Positions 14,824 through 23,116 of a stretch of 34,341 bases of DNA are shown here, piece by piece (within the stretch, counting starts at the first letter, position 1; each line of letters starts with the position of its first letter). The DNA lies in NCBI GenBank assembly GCA_934476545.1, contig CAKSOB010000007.1:1-34341 (forward strand), written 5' to 3'. A model generated the notes under the pieces. It saw only the letters and a list, made by a program, of their open reading frames with translations. It had not been told where the DNA came from and made no database searches. The translations under genes were made by a program, and so were the position numbers. The stretch is from an uncultured Eubacteriales bacterium. Lineage in GTDB: Bacteria; Bacillota; Clostridia; Oscillospirales; Acutalibacteraceae.

Positions 14824-16328
14824 TATTCCAGTCCTACCATCTTCAGCAGCTCATGACCCATGTTTTCCTTTTCGCAAACATTGCTGAAGCGGATGGTCTT
14901 TTGCTCCAAGTGGGCAATCGGCGCCGGAACCTCTGTGTTTGTCAGCTTAGACAGGCGAGCAACCTTTTGGAACTCATCCATGTTGTCGTCATACTGATCG
15001 TCCACAGCAGACAAAACAGAAGAAGCAAACTTATAAGGACTTGCTGTGGAAACAATAACGGTTGGTGTTTTATCACCGGTACGCTCTACATAATCCTCAT
15101 AAACATTCACTGCCACAGCGGTGTGAGTGTCACAGAGATAGCCTGCGTTATCGTAAACCTTGCGGATTGTTTTGAGGGTATCCTCATCGCCGCAGAAGCC
15201 GGCATCAAATGCGTCGGTAATCTTCTTGAAGGTTTCGTCGTCTACCTTGTATACACCCTTCTCGGACAGCTCTTGCATCCAACCTGCTACCTTCTCGGAA
15301 TCATGGTCGGTTACGTCATACAGCAGACGCTCCAAGTTGCTGGAAATAAGAATATCCATAGACGGAGAAACGGTTGCGTGGAATGCACGATTCCGGTTAT
15401 ATTCGCCTGTCTTGAGAAAATCGGTAAGTACATTGTTGGAGTTGGATGCGCAGATGAATTTGTTCACCGGCAGACCCATCTTGCAAGCATAGTAACCTGC
15501 CAGAATGTTACCAAAGTTTCCGGTTGGAACAACCACGTTGATTTTGTCGCCAGGCTGAATCTTGCCCTGCTCCAACAAATCTGCATATGCAGAGAAATAG
15601 TAAACGATTTGCGGCAGTAAGCGACCCCAGTTGATGGAGTTTGCGCTGGAGAACAGCATGCCGTTGTCGTTCAGCTCTTTGTTGATTGCTTCATCTACAA
15701 ACAGCTTCTTTACGCCGGTTTGTGCATCGTCAAAGTTGCCCTCGATGGCGCAAACGCTAACGTTGCCGCCCTCTTGGGTATTCATCTGACGCTTCTGCAT
15801 CGGGCTAACGCCGTTTTCCGGATAGAATACCAGCATTTTGGTCCCATCTACATCCTTAAAGCCTTCCAGAGCAGCCTTACCGGTATCACCGGAAGTTGCA
15901 ACAAGAATGACGGCTGTTTTGTCACACTTTGTTTTTTTCAAAGAATGGGTCAGCAGATGCGGCAGCAGTTGCAGCGCCATATCCTTGAAAGCACAGGTTG
16001 GTCCGTGCCACAGCTCCATGATATTCATAGGATACCCGTCGTTAACGGATACTACCGGCGCCGGATGACCGCCGGAGAATTTTCCGCCGCCATAAGCGCC
16101 GGTCACACACTCCTGAATCTCCTCCGGTGTGAACTCCGGCAGGAAATCGGATACAACCTTTGCTGCTCGCTGGAAGTAGGACTGCCCCTTCATTGCGATC
16201 AGGTCCTCCATGGTGTAGGATGGCAGTGTTTCCGGCACGAACAGACCGCCGTTCTTAGCGATGCCCTGAACGATAGCCTGTGATGCTGTTACTGTTACTG
16301 ACGAATTCCTTGTGCATTGATACTTCAA
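14823..16328 (-). CDS. thrC: threonine synthase
   Basis: 501-aa PLP enzyme converting O-phosphohomoserine to threonine. The PLP lysine is K115 in AFKDMALQLLPHLL, ATSGDTGKAALEGF binds phosphate and PTGNFGNILAGYYA is the glycine-rich cofactor loop. Length and these motifs place it in the long bacterial/fungal type. The start is TTG at 16328: GGAGGG lies 7 nt before it and the protein then begins LKYQCTRN, matching the MKYxSTR start of relatives, whereas the upstream ATG overlaps the RBS itself. It has its own consensus promoter lying across the stop codon of the dipeptidase gene. No T-box or threonine leader is visible in the short 5' region. Confidence 0.96.
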   Translation of the reverse strand: MKYQCTRNSSVTVTASQAIVQGIAKNGGLFVPETLPSYTMEDLIAMKGQSYFQRAAKVVSDFLPEFTPEEIQECVTGAYGGGKFSGGHPAPVVSVNDGYPMNIMELWHGPTCAFKDMALQLLPHLLTHSLKKTKCDKTAVILVATSGDTGKAALEGFKDVDGTKMLVFYPENGVSPMQKRQMNTQEGGNVSVCAIEGNFDDAQTGVKKLFVDEAINKELNDNGMLFSSANSINWGRLLPQIVYYFSAYADLLEQGKIQPGDKINVVVPTGNFGNILAGYYACKMGLPVNKFICASNSNNVLTDFLKTGEYNRNRAFHATVSPSMDILISSNLERLLYDVTDHDSEKVAGWMQELSEKGVYKVDDETFKKITDAFDAGFCGDEDTLKTIRKVYDNAGYLCDTHTAVAVNVYEDYVERTGDKTPTVIVSTASPYKFASSVLSAVDDQYDDNMDEFQKVARLSKLTNTEVPAPIAHLEQKTIRFSNVCEKENMGHELLKMVGLE

Positions 16329-16369
16329 GGTGCTTCCCTCCATTTATAAATCAATTTTTCGCACTTTAT

Positions 16370-16398
16370 ATTGTATCTGATTCTTTTGCCAATGTCAA
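16370..16398 (-). promoter_or_regulatory. thrC promoter overlapping the upstream stop codon
   Basis: TTGACA (16393-16398), 17-bp spacer, TACAAT (16370-16375) on the minus strand. The TGA inside TTGACA is the stop codon of the dipeptidase gene (16395-16397). Predicted leader before the thrC start is about 35 nt. Confidence 0.8.
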
Positions 16399-17303
16399 AG
16401 AGAATCAAAAAATTCTTTCGCATTTTGGTAAAAAATTTGGTCGATGACACGGTCATTCAGTCCCATTTGAGAAAAATACGTTCCCAACCGCTCCAAATCT
16501 CCAATATCCTGCAAAAAATTCGGCAATTCTCCACCGTCAAAATCACATCCCATCGCCAGCGTTTTTTCTCCGCCCAACGACAAAAAATGATAGACGTGTC
16601 GAAATACGTCCTCTAACGTCGGCTCGCCGTTCTTTTTCAAAAACCATCGGTGGAGATTCAGTCCCACCAATCCGCCTCGCCGATGAATTTCCAAAAATTG
16701 TTCATCGGTTAAATTCCGAGGATGATTGCAGACGGCACGACTGTTGGAATGGGTTGCAAGAAACGGTTTGGTCGCAAGGCTTGCCACATCGTAAAACAAC
16801 GGGTCGCTGCTGTGGGATACATCCGCCAAAATCTCCGCTGCTTCCAATGCAGGAATCACCTGCCGCCCAAAGGAAGTCAGCCCTTTTGGATTTGGCGCCA
16901 TTGCGCCGTCCCCCAATTCACAGCTTCCGTTCCATGTTAATGTCAGCGCACGAACATGGTGGCGTTTCAGCCGTTCAATATTGGATAGCTCTCCCGCCAA
17001 AACAGCGCCGCCTTCTACGGTAAGCAAGCCATAACAACCGGTATCCATTTTGTTGAAATCATCAGAGGTTCTACAAATTGTAATTTCCGAAATCCGTTCA
17101 AAATAGGATGCGACCGCTTCAAAAAAGTCCACAGCTTTCTGTCCTCGCATGGTGTCCGGAATCCAAATGGCAAAGCATTGCGCCCAAGGAGAAAATCGCT
17201 TTCCCCGCTCCAATGAAATATGGAGGGACGAATTATTCCGGATGGAACATTTTTGTTCATAACAAGCTGTAACCGTATCGCAGTGCAGGTCAAACAATCT
17301 CAT
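16395..17303 (-). CDS. membrane dipeptidase (peptidase M19)
   Basis: 302-aa zinc dipeptidase of the M19/renal-dipeptidase family, expected to cleave dipeptides including D-residue-containing ones. The metal site begins with LHCDT (H7, D9); VEGGA supplies the bridging glutamate region, DVSHSSD and THSNSRAVCNHPRN the two later histidines, and GCDFDG the C-terminal aspartate. No signal peptide is visible despite the family name, so a cytoplasmic role is likely. It overlaps yraN by 4 nt (ATGA) and is the last gene before the thrC promoter. Confidence 0.94.
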   Translation of the reverse strand: MRLFDLHCDTVTACYEQKCSIRNNSSLHISLERGKRFSPWAQCFAIWIPDTMRGQKAVDFFEAVASYFERISEITICRTSDDFNKMDTGCYGLLTVEGGAVLAGELSNIERLKRHHVRALTLTWNGSCELGDGAMAPNPKGLTSFGRQVIPALEAAEILADVSHSSDPLFYDVASLATKPFLATHSNSRAVCNHPRNLTDEQFLEIHRRGGLVGLNLHRWFLKKNGEPTLEDVFRHVYHFLSLGGEKTLAMGCDFDGGELPNFLQDIGDLERLGTYFSQMGLNDRVIDQIFYQNAKEFFDSL

Positions 17304-17671
17304 AGCAACTCTCCTTCAAAGGCATTGGAAAGATGGTCAACGGACTCCACTTGACCGTTTTTTCCCGTCCGTAACGATACTACATCAAAACGAATCTGGA
17401 AGTCGTCATATTCCGGATGCTCCGATACATAGAGTAAGGCTGTCCGAATAATCTTTTGCTGCTTGGCTACGGTTACCGTTTCTTCCGGAGAACACATCCC
17501 ATTTTTCCGTCGGGTCTTTACTTCGGCAAATACAATATACGGAGCCTGCTTGGCGATTATGTCGATCTCTCCCCAACGGCTATGATAATTTCGTTCTACA
17601 ATGGCATACCCTTTTTTTATTAGAAAAGCAGACGCCATGTCCTCTCCCAGTTTTCCGGTTTTATTTGTCAT
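17300..17671 (-). CDS. yraN: YraN family (UPF0102) nuclease-like protein
   Basis: 123-aa protein with an archaeal Holliday-junction-resolvase-like fold. The N-terminal GKLGEDMASAFLIKKGYAIVERN and the active-site set GEIDIIA (E35, D37) and FAEVKTRR (E50, K52) match the family. The biological role is not established. It sits directly after rnhB with an 11-nt overlap, an order conserved in Firmicutes (ylqF-rnhB-yraN), and overlaps the dipeptidase gene by 4 nt. Confidence 0.94.
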   Translation of the reverse strand: MTNKTGKLGEDMASAFLIKKGYAIVERNYHSRWGEIDIIAKQAPYIVFAEVKTRRKNGMCSPEETVTVAKQQKIIRTALLYVSEHPEYDDFQIRFDVVSLRTGKNGQVESVDHLSNAFEGELL

Positions 17672-18278
17672 CGGATGTCCCCAAAATCTTCTTTAAAAAG
17701 GAACGGCGATGGACCGGACTGGGACCATACTCTAAAAGCAGTTCTCGATGCAGCTTTGTTCCGTAGCCTTTATGTTTTGCAAACTGATACTCGGGATACA
17801 GCTTATCAATTTCCACCATCAAACGATCTCGACTGACCTTTGCCAAAATAGAAGCGGCAGCAATACTGTAACTAAGACTATCTCCCTTTATCACCGTTTC
17901 TCCCGGAATCGGCAGCGGTGGCATCCGATTGCCATCCACCAGCGCATAATCGGCAGGGGGCATCAGCTTTTCACAAGCTCGCCGCATTGCCAAGTAGGTT
18001 GCCTGCAAAATATTGAGTTCATCAATTTCCTGCTCTGTGGCAAACCCGATTCCAAAACTAACTGCCTGTTCTGTAATCTCATCAAACAGCGCTTCTCGTT
18101 TTTTCTCGGTCAATTTCTTGGAATCATCCAATCCTTCAATGACCAATCCTTCCGGTAAAATTACCGCAGCAGCAAAAACAGGCCCGGCCAAAGGGCCGCG
18201 ACCTGCTTCGTCAATTCCGCAAATGGCGGTATATCCATGGATTGCTGCTTGTTTTTCATATGCAAATCCATCTGTCAT
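17661..18278 (-). CDS. rnhB: ribonuclease HII
   Basis: 205-aa endonuclease that nicks RNA in RNA-DNA hybrids and misincorporated ribonucleotides. GIDEAGRGPLAGPV gives the catalytic D23 and E24. LVDGNRMPPL carries the third aspartate. KGDSLSYSIAAASILAKVSRD holds the fourth aspartate and the type-2-specific stretch. It overlaps ylqF by 4 nt and yraN by 11 nt in a tightly coupled operon. Confidence 0.97.
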   Translation of the reverse strand: MTDGFAYEKQAAIHGYTAICGIDEAGRGPLAGPVFAAAVILPEGLVIEGLDDSKKLTEKKREALFDEITEQAVSFGIGFATEQEIDELNILQATYLAMRRACEKLMPPADYALVDGNRMPPLPIPGETVIKGDSLSYSIAAASILAKVSRDRLMVEIDKLYPEYQFAKHKGYGTKLHRELLLEYGPSPVHRRSFLKKILGTSDDK

Positions 18279-19144
18279 GCTCTCACCTGTTCTAACGTAA
18301 TCCGCCCTAACTTTGCCCCTCGGAACTCGTCCAACACGGCGATGGCGGCACGTTCTGTATTGATTTCTCCGCCGGAGATCAACATTCCCCGACTGCGTCC
18401 AATGGCTTCCAAAATTTCATATCCCTGCATAGCGGAAAGGTCTAACCCGTCCAACTTATAGCGAGAAGTCAACGCATTGGGATACAACTCCCGCAGCGTT
18501 TCAATCAACCGTGCGGCAAGCTGCTCTACATCCACAACGGCATCCTTAACAGCGCCGGTAAATGCCAGATGCTCCCCAACGGTTTTATCCTCAAACTTTG
18601 GCCACAAAACGCCCGGGGTATCCAACAGTTCAAAGTCCTTGGTAATGGTAAACCACCGGTTGTTTCGTGTAACGCCGGGGCGATCTTCTACCACAGCCTT
18701 GCTGCCCTTGGACAGTCTGTTAATCATAGAAGATTTTCCTACGTTTGGAATACCCACGACCATCACACGAATGGTGCGTCCTACCATGCCCTTGCGTTCC
18801 CAGGATGCGATCTTGTCTTTCAACACAGAGCGCACCGTTGGAATGAATTGGTTCATGCCTTTTCCGCTGCGGCAATCCACAGCGATGGCGGTGATTCCCT
18901 TTTCTTTATAATAAGCGATCCAACGAGCGGTCTGCTGCGGGTCTGCCATATCGGCTTTGTTCAGCAAAATCACTCTTGGTTTCCCTTGAATCAGCTTATG
19001 AAGGATGGGGTTTCGGCTGCTCACCGGCACACGGGCATCGACGATTTCCGCTACCGCATCCACTAGCTTCAGCGTTTTTTCAATTTGTCGTTTTGTTTTG
19101 GTCATATGACCGGGGAACCATTGAATGGATTGTGGCTCACTCAT
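18275..19144 (-). CDS. ylqF: ribosome biogenesis GTPase YlqF/RbgA
   Basis: 289-aa circularly permuted GTPase required for late 50S maturation. The permuted order is visible: G4 NKAD (62-65) first, then G1 GIPNVGKSS (131-139), then G3 DTPG (175-178). IQWFPGHMTKTKRQI is the family N-terminus and the C-terminal helical RNA-binding domain is complete. It sits between lepB and rnhB with 4-nt overlaps on both sides, the arrangement also found in Bacillus near rplS. Confidence 0.97.
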   Translation of the reverse strand: MSEPQSIQWFPGHMTKTKRQIEKTLKLVDAVAEIVDARVPVSSRNPILHKLIQGKPRVILLNKADMADPQQTARWIAYYKEKGITAIAVDCRSGKGMNQFIPTVRSVLKDKIASWERKGMVGRTIRVMVVGIPNVGKSSMINRLSKGSKAVVEDRPGVTRNNRWFTITKDFELLDTPGVLWPKFEDKTVGEHLAFTGAVKDAVVDVEQLAARLIETLRELYPNALTSRYKLDGLDLSAMQGYEILEAIGRSRGMLISGGEINTERAAIAVLDEFRGAKLGRITLEQVRA

Positions 19145-19785
19145 GCTGCTTCCCCCAATTCATAAGATTCTACAACACCGAATCGGTTAAACGGGAACAG
19201 CGTCAGTTGGGCTTTGCCCAAAATATAGCGCACATCCACCATGCCAACCTTGGTGTACCGGCTGTCTAACGAAACATCTCGGTTATCACCCAATACAAAA
19301 ATATGTCCTTTCGGAACGGTAACGCCGCCTTCCGGCATGTCAATCAGTTCTTCTGCGGTGTTGGGCAGATACGTTTTCTTGTCGCCCAAATAGGATGTTT
19401 CATCCAGCTTTTGTCCGTCTACATACACATCGCCATTGGCATAATCCATGTAAACCGTTTGCCCCTCAGTGGCAATGACACGCTTAACAATCGGTTCATT
19501 TAGTCCAACGGTCTTTTTCAGCACGACAACGTCGCCCTGCTGCGGCGTGTAAAACCAACTGGAAACAACCAACCGGTCGCCATCCAACAGATTTGGCACC
19601 ATAGACGTACCACTAACCGTAACGATTCGGAACACAAAGGTAAAGATAACGCCTATCACTACAATCGCAACAATCAGCGACTCTACCCAATCAAAGGAAG
19701 CAATGCGAACGTCACTCCGAATGGTGCCGGATTTTTCCGCAACCACCTCTGTCAGTTGACCGTCCTCTGCTTTTTTCTTAGCCAA
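19141..19785 (-). CDS. lepB: signal peptidase I
   Basis: 214-aa membrane peptidase that removes Sec signal peptides. A cytoplasmic N-tail is followed by one membrane helix at about 36-54, then the catalytic serine S61 in SGTSMVP, the lysine K101 in KRVIATEG, and the C-terminal GDNRDVSLDSR box. The start is placed at TTG 19785 because AGGAGGGACG lies just upstream. The longer reading from an upstream ATG would translate the rplS terminator hairpin and is rejected. It follows rplS across that terminator, so expression probably depends on partial read-through. Confidence 0.95.
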   Translation of the reverse strand: MAKKKAEDGQLTEVVAEKSGTIRSDVRIASFDWVESLIVAIVVIGVIFTFVFRIVTVSGTSMVPNLLDGDRLVVSSWFYTPQQGDVVVLKKTVGLNEPIVKRVIATEGQTVYMDYANGDVYVDGQKLDETSYLGDKKTYLPNTAEELIDMPEGGVTVPKGHIFVLGDNRDVSLDSRYTKVGMVDVRYILGKAQLTLFPFNRFGVVESYELGEAA

Positions 19786-19828
19786 AAAACGTCCCTCCTG
19801 TTCTCGTGATAAAAATTGTCTGCATAGC

Positions 19829-19857
19829 AAAAAAGGGACACGTTCCATGTCCCTTTT
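19829..19857 (-). terminator. intrinsic terminator between rplS and lepB
   Basis: Minus-strand stem AAAAGGGACATG/CGTGTCCCTTTT (12 pairs, one G-U) with a GAA loop, followed by TT. The lepB start codon is only 44 nt beyond and no second promoter fits in between, so it likely reduces lepB-ylqF-rnhB expression relative to the ribosomal protein. Confidence 0.8.
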
Positions 19858-19868
19858 CATAAGTTGAG

Positions 19869-20213
19869 TTATCTGATTTTCTCTCTGAGCTTTGCTGCCT
19901 TACCAACACGATCACGCAGATAGTAGAGCTTTGCTCTGCGAACGTGACCCTTGCGAATCAGCTTAACACCCTTCACGTTTGGAGAATGGATCGGGAAAAC
20001 TCTCTCCACACCAACGCCGTAAGATACACGTCTTACGGTGAAAGTCTCAGAAATACCGCTGCCCTTCTTCGCAATAACGGTACCTTCAAAAACCTGAATT
20101 CTCTCTCTCTGTCCCTCGCGGATGTTAACGTCTACCTTAATGGTATCGCCGATCTCGATCTGAGGAACTTCCTTCTTCAAGGAATCCTGTGCAATTAACT
20201 TCAGTGCATCCAT
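19869..20213 (-). CDS. rplS: 50S ribosomal protein L19
   Basis: 114-aa ribosomal protein at the 30S-50S interface. IEIGDTIKVDVNIREGQRER, FEGTVIAKKGSGISETFTVRR and the basic C-terminus KLYYLRDRVGKAAKLREK are diagnostic. RBS AGGAGG precedes the ATG. It heads the transcript from the promoter at 20353-20381, with a structured leader of about 130 nt, and is followed by a terminator. The codon set is strongly biased. Confidence 0.99.
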   Translation of the reverse strand: MDALKLIAQDSLKKEVPQIEIGDTIKVDVNIREGQRERIQVFEGTVIAKKGSGISETFTVRRVSYGVGVERVFPIHSPNVKGVKLIRKGHVRRAKLYYLRDRVGKAAKLREKIR

Positions 20214-20350
20214 GTTACTAATCCTCCTGTTTTCAGATATTCATTACCCTGTGGCAGAGGAATATCCGCATTCATGTCTGGTTTTTTTACCGGGCATCAA
20301 TCCCCATCGTTTCCGACGGCACGCGCATACTGCGCCGTTCAGATGCTCCC
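20214..20350 (-). promoter_or_regulatory. structured rplS leader (possible L19 leader)
   Basis: Untranslated stretch between the promoter and rplS containing ACGGC/GCCGT around a GCGCA hairpin and a GGG/CCC stem. Firmicutes are known to carry an autoregulatory L19 leader RNA in this position. I infer a counterpart from position and pairing potential only and have not matched the published consensus. Confidence 0.35.
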
Positions 20351-20352
20351 CT

Positions 20353-20381
20353 AGTATAGCACACCTTCCACAAAAAAGCAA
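20353..20381 (-). promoter_or_regulatory. rplS promoter
   Basis: TTGCTT (20376-20381), 17-bp spacer, TGCTATACT extended -10 (TATACT at 20353-20358) on the minus strand. Confidence 0.75.
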
Positions 20382-20440
20382 CCGTTAATTTGGAGAAAAT
20401 CCTATTTTTTCTGCGGTGGAATGCCATGTTGTTTCTCTCT

Positions 20441-21112
20441 TTAAGCAAACACTGCGCCGTCCTTGTCGAACAGGTTGTTTCTGGTAATTTTTGCATAGAA
20501 TCGCACCCCGCAAAAATTCTCCAGGGCATCAAACAGCAGGTGCGGATTTATATTCTGAACGCTGCCGGCAGGCAAGCGAATTTCACAAACCACGCTGTCC
20601 CCTTCTGTTCTGAGAGACTGAATATCCAGAAATGGTTTAATATCTACATCTTTAATGCCGGACTTGCTCTTTTTCTTGACCACGATTTCTTCCTGCGCCA
20701 ACAACTCTCGAAGGATCTGCTCTGCCTCGACAGCCGCGCGGTCCTCCGGTAAGATGGTGATGGTGTAATCGCCATAGGCAATTTTACCCGGCTTCATTGT
20801 CGGTGCTGTCACATCAAACAGGCGAATATCCTCCGGCAAGCCCTCATTCACGGTTCGAATCAATTCTTCCTTAGAGATCTCCTCTACCAAACGAAGATCC
20901 ATGGATTCCCGAACACCGTCAATACCCAAAGACAACGGTAGCGCAAAGGTTAAAAACGGATGAGGGTTAAATCCCTCGGTGTACCACAAAGGAATCTTTG
21001 CGTGCTGTACCGCTCTGGTCATACAGCGGTTCAAGTCCAAGTGGGAAATGTACTTTGCCCGTCCTGTTTTGGTAAACCAAACTCGCACTGTTACCCAATT
21101 CTCAACGCTCAT
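20441..21112 (-). CDS. TIGR03936/DUF2344 radical-SAM partner protein
   Basis: 223-aa protein of the DUF2344 (TIGR03936) family, almost always encoded beside or fused to the TIGR03960 radical-SAM protein. Recognisable segments are VRVWFTKTGRAKYISHLDLNR at the start and the HAKIPLWYTEGFNPHP motif near residue 50. Function is not established; a role in RNA or ribosome modification has been suggested from context. The ATG at 21112 is chosen for its AAAGGAGGAATC RBS and lies 11 nt inside the end of the radical-SAM gene, so translation is coupled. In many Clostridia rng and rplU follow this pair; here rplS comes next. Confidence 0.93.
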   Translation of the reverse strand: MSVENWVTVRVWFTKTGRAKYISHLDLNRCMTRAVQHAKIPLWYTEGFNPHPFLTFALPLSLGIDGVRESMDLRLVEEISKEELIRTVNEGLPEDIRLFDVTAPTMKPGKIAYGDYTITILPEDRAAVEAEQILRELLAQEEIVVKKKSKSGIKDVDIKPFLDIQSLRTEGDSVVCEIRLPAGSVQNINPHLLFDALENFCGVRFYAKITRNNLFDKDGAVFA

Positions 21113-22943
21113 AGCAGATTCCTCCTTTGAAGCAAGCTGCGCCGCAAGCGGAACATTTTTGCTTACAGTCCGGCGAAGTGGCATTTTCATAGGCTTTTTT
21201 ACATTCTGCAATCAAGAAGGATTTTTTAATGCCCATGTCAATGTGATCCCACGGCAACACTTCATCAAAGCTGCGGCGACGTTGGTTATAGAAGGTCGGA
21301 TCTACACCGCATTGCTCAAAAATAGACATCCAACGGTCATAATCAAAGCACTCCGACCAACCATCCATCTTGCAGCCTTGCTTTTGTGCTTCTTCCAAAA
21401 CAGTTGCCAAGCGGCGGTCACCTCTGGCAAACACGCCCTCCAAAAAGCTGGTGTTTGCTTCGTGATAGTTACAGGTGATTTTCCGTGTGGTCACGGACGC
21501 CTTCAAGTGCTGCTGCTTTTCATGGAGTGTTTCAATGGTATCTTGCGGCTCCCACTGGAACGGTGTAAATGCCTTCGGTACAAACGAAGAGGCGCTGACC
21601 GTTACATTGACAGAACGGCCCTTTGGACGATCGGGATTCTGATAGAACTCGTTGACCACGGCTTGTCCGAGTTGTGCAATTCCTGCTACGTCATCCAATG
21701 TTTCGGTAGGCAATCCAATCATAAAGTACAACTTGATGTTCAGCCAACCGCCGGCAAAGGCTGTCCGTACCGTGCGAAGCAGCACTTCCTCCGTTACATT
21801 CTTGTTGATAACATCTCGCATCCGCTGAGTTCCGGCTTCCGGCGCAAAGGTCAATCCGCTGCGGCGAACCGATTTTAATTTATCCATCAATTCGGTGGAA
21901 AAACTGTCTACCCGTTGGGACGGCAGAGAAATACTAACCCGCTCGTCATTGGTCCAAGTTAAGAGCCGATCCAACAGGCCGTTAATATCCGGATAGTCAC
22001 TGGTGCTAAGCGATACCAAGGATAATTCCTCATAACCGGTATGCTCGCAAATGCAATGGGCTTCTTGGTCAATCTTCTCAATGCTTTTTGTGCGAACCGG
22101 ACGATAAATAAATCCTGCCTGACAAAACCGGCAAGCACGATAACAGCCACGCTGCACCTCGCTGACCGCACGGTCATGCACAATTTCAATGCTTGGAACA
22201 ATAAAGGTTTCCGGATAATAAACGGTGTTCATGTCGGTGATGATTCGCTTACGAACGGTTGCCGGTGCGCCATCCTTTGGGATAACTGCACAAACGGTAC
22301 CATCCTCATTGTAAGTAACATCGTACAGAGAAGGAACATACACACCGGGTACCTGTGCGGCAGCCCGCAAGAATTTTGCTCTGGTATATTCGCCGCTCTT
22401 TCGCATTTCACGATACAGGTCGATGATTTCCAAGTCTACTTCCTCGCCCTCTCCGATAAAGAACAGGTCAATGAAGTCTGCAATGGGTTCCGGATTCACC
22501 GCACAAGGACCGCCGGCGCAAATGATTGGCATATCATCTGTTCGGTCGGCGGTGCGCAGGGGCAGTCCCGCCAAATCCAGCATATTCAACACATTGGTAT
22601 AGCTCAGCTCATACTGGAGGGTAAAGCCGATAAAATCAAAATCGCCCAGAGGGTCACCGCTTTCCAGCGCAAACAGCGGAATTTGATGCGTCCGCATCTC
22701 CTCCTCCATATCTACCCAAGGAGCAAATACTCGCTCGCACCAAATGTAGTCCTTTTCATTAAACTGGCTATACAAAATTTTCATACCCAAGTGGGACATT
22801 CCCACTTCATAGGTATCCGGAAAACAAAATGCAAACCGTACATCTACACTGTCCCGATCCTTCATGACAGCATTCAATTCGCCACCTACATACCGTCCCG
22901 GCTTTTGCACACGCAGCAATAGCTTTTCAATCTGTTGATTCAT
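21102..22943 (-). CDS. TIGR03960 B12-binding-domain radical SAM protein
   Basis: 613-aa protein. The N-terminal third resembles a cobalamin-binding Rossmann region (VRFAFCFPDTYEVGMSHLG onward). The radical-SAM core has the 4Fe-4S motif C267-xxx-C271-xx-C274 in GCYRACRFCQAG, then LSLVSLSTSDYPDI and TFAPEAGTQRMRDVINK. The C-terminus is unusually Cys-rich (CKQKCSACGAACFKGG), which could hold a further metal cluster. The reaction is unknown. The start is ATG 22943, with AAGGAG upstream; an adjacent TTG is less likely. It has its own promoter and is coupled to the DUF2344 gene. Confidence 0.94.
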   Translation of the reverse strand: MNQQIEKLLLRVQKPGRYVGGELNAVMKDRDSVDVRFAFCFPDTYEVGMSHLGMKILYSQFNEKDYIWCERVFAPWVDMEEEMRTHQIPLFALESGDPLGDFDFIGFTLQYELSYTNVLNMLDLAGLPLRTADRTDDMPIICAGGPCAVNPEPIADFIDLFFIGEGEEVDLEIIDLYREMRKSGEYTRAKFLRAAAQVPGVYVPSLYDVTYNEDGTVCAVIPKDGAPATVRKRIITDMNTVYYPETFIVPSIEIVHDRAVSEVQRGCYRACRFCQAGFIYRPVRTKSIEKIDQEAHCICEHTGYEELSLVSLSTSDYPDINGLLDRLLTWTNDERVSISLPSQRVDSFSTELMDKLKSVRRSGLTFAPEAGTQRMRDVINKNVTEEVLLRTVRTAFAGGWLNIKLYFMIGLPTETLDDVAGIAQLGQAVVNEFYQNPDRPKGRSVNVTVSASSFVPKAFTPFQWEPQDTIETLHEKQQHLKASVTTRKITCNYHEANTSFLEGVFARGDRRLATVLEEAQKQGCKMDGWSECFDYDRWMSIFEQCGVDPTFYNQRRRSFDEVLPWDHIDMGIKKSFLIAECKKAYENATSPDCKQKCSACGAACFKGGICYER

Positions 22944-22979
22944 CAATCCGGCTCCTTCCTCTCCTTTTTATTGCTATCT

Positions 22980-23008
22980 ATTTTAACAGCTTTTCTGTTT
23001 AATTGCAA
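22980..23008 (-). promoter_or_regulatory. promoter of the radical-SAM operon
   Basis: TTGCAA (23003-23008), 17-bp spacer, TAAAAT (22980-22985) on the minus strand, about 30 nt before the RBS. Confidence 0.7.
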
Positions 23009-23046
23009 GGAAGCTGCCCCTAACACACGCTTTCCGACTTCCCACA

Positions 23047-23080
23047 GAAAAAAGAGCGCCTAACCAGACGCTCTTTTCTT
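23047..23080 (-). terminator. intrinsic terminator after alcohol dehydrogenase
   Basis: Minus-strand AAAAGAGCGTC/GGCGCTCTTTT with a 6-nt loop, ending in a T-run. Confidence 0.85.
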
Positions 23081-23116
23081 CTATGATATAGCGGAATAGA
23101 TCTTCCGTTGGATTGC

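Noticed and set aside
16329..16343. ATG start for threonine synthase
   Set aside because: The ATG is part of the ATGGAGGG ribosome binding site; the TTG 15 nt later gives the family's N-terminus.
16344..16400. T-box or amino-acid riboswitch for thrC or lysA
   Set aside because: The thrC leader is about 35 nt and the lysA start is 24 bp after ysxC; neither has room for such an element.
19786..19860. Longer N-terminus for signal peptidase I
   Set aside because: It would translate the rplS terminator stem, whereas a TTG with a full AGGAGGGACG RBS lies downstream and gives a normal protein.
20287..20532. 81-codon minus-strand frame upstream of rplS
   Set aside because: It crosses the rplS promoter and leader and the end of the DUF2344 gene, and has no family resemblance.
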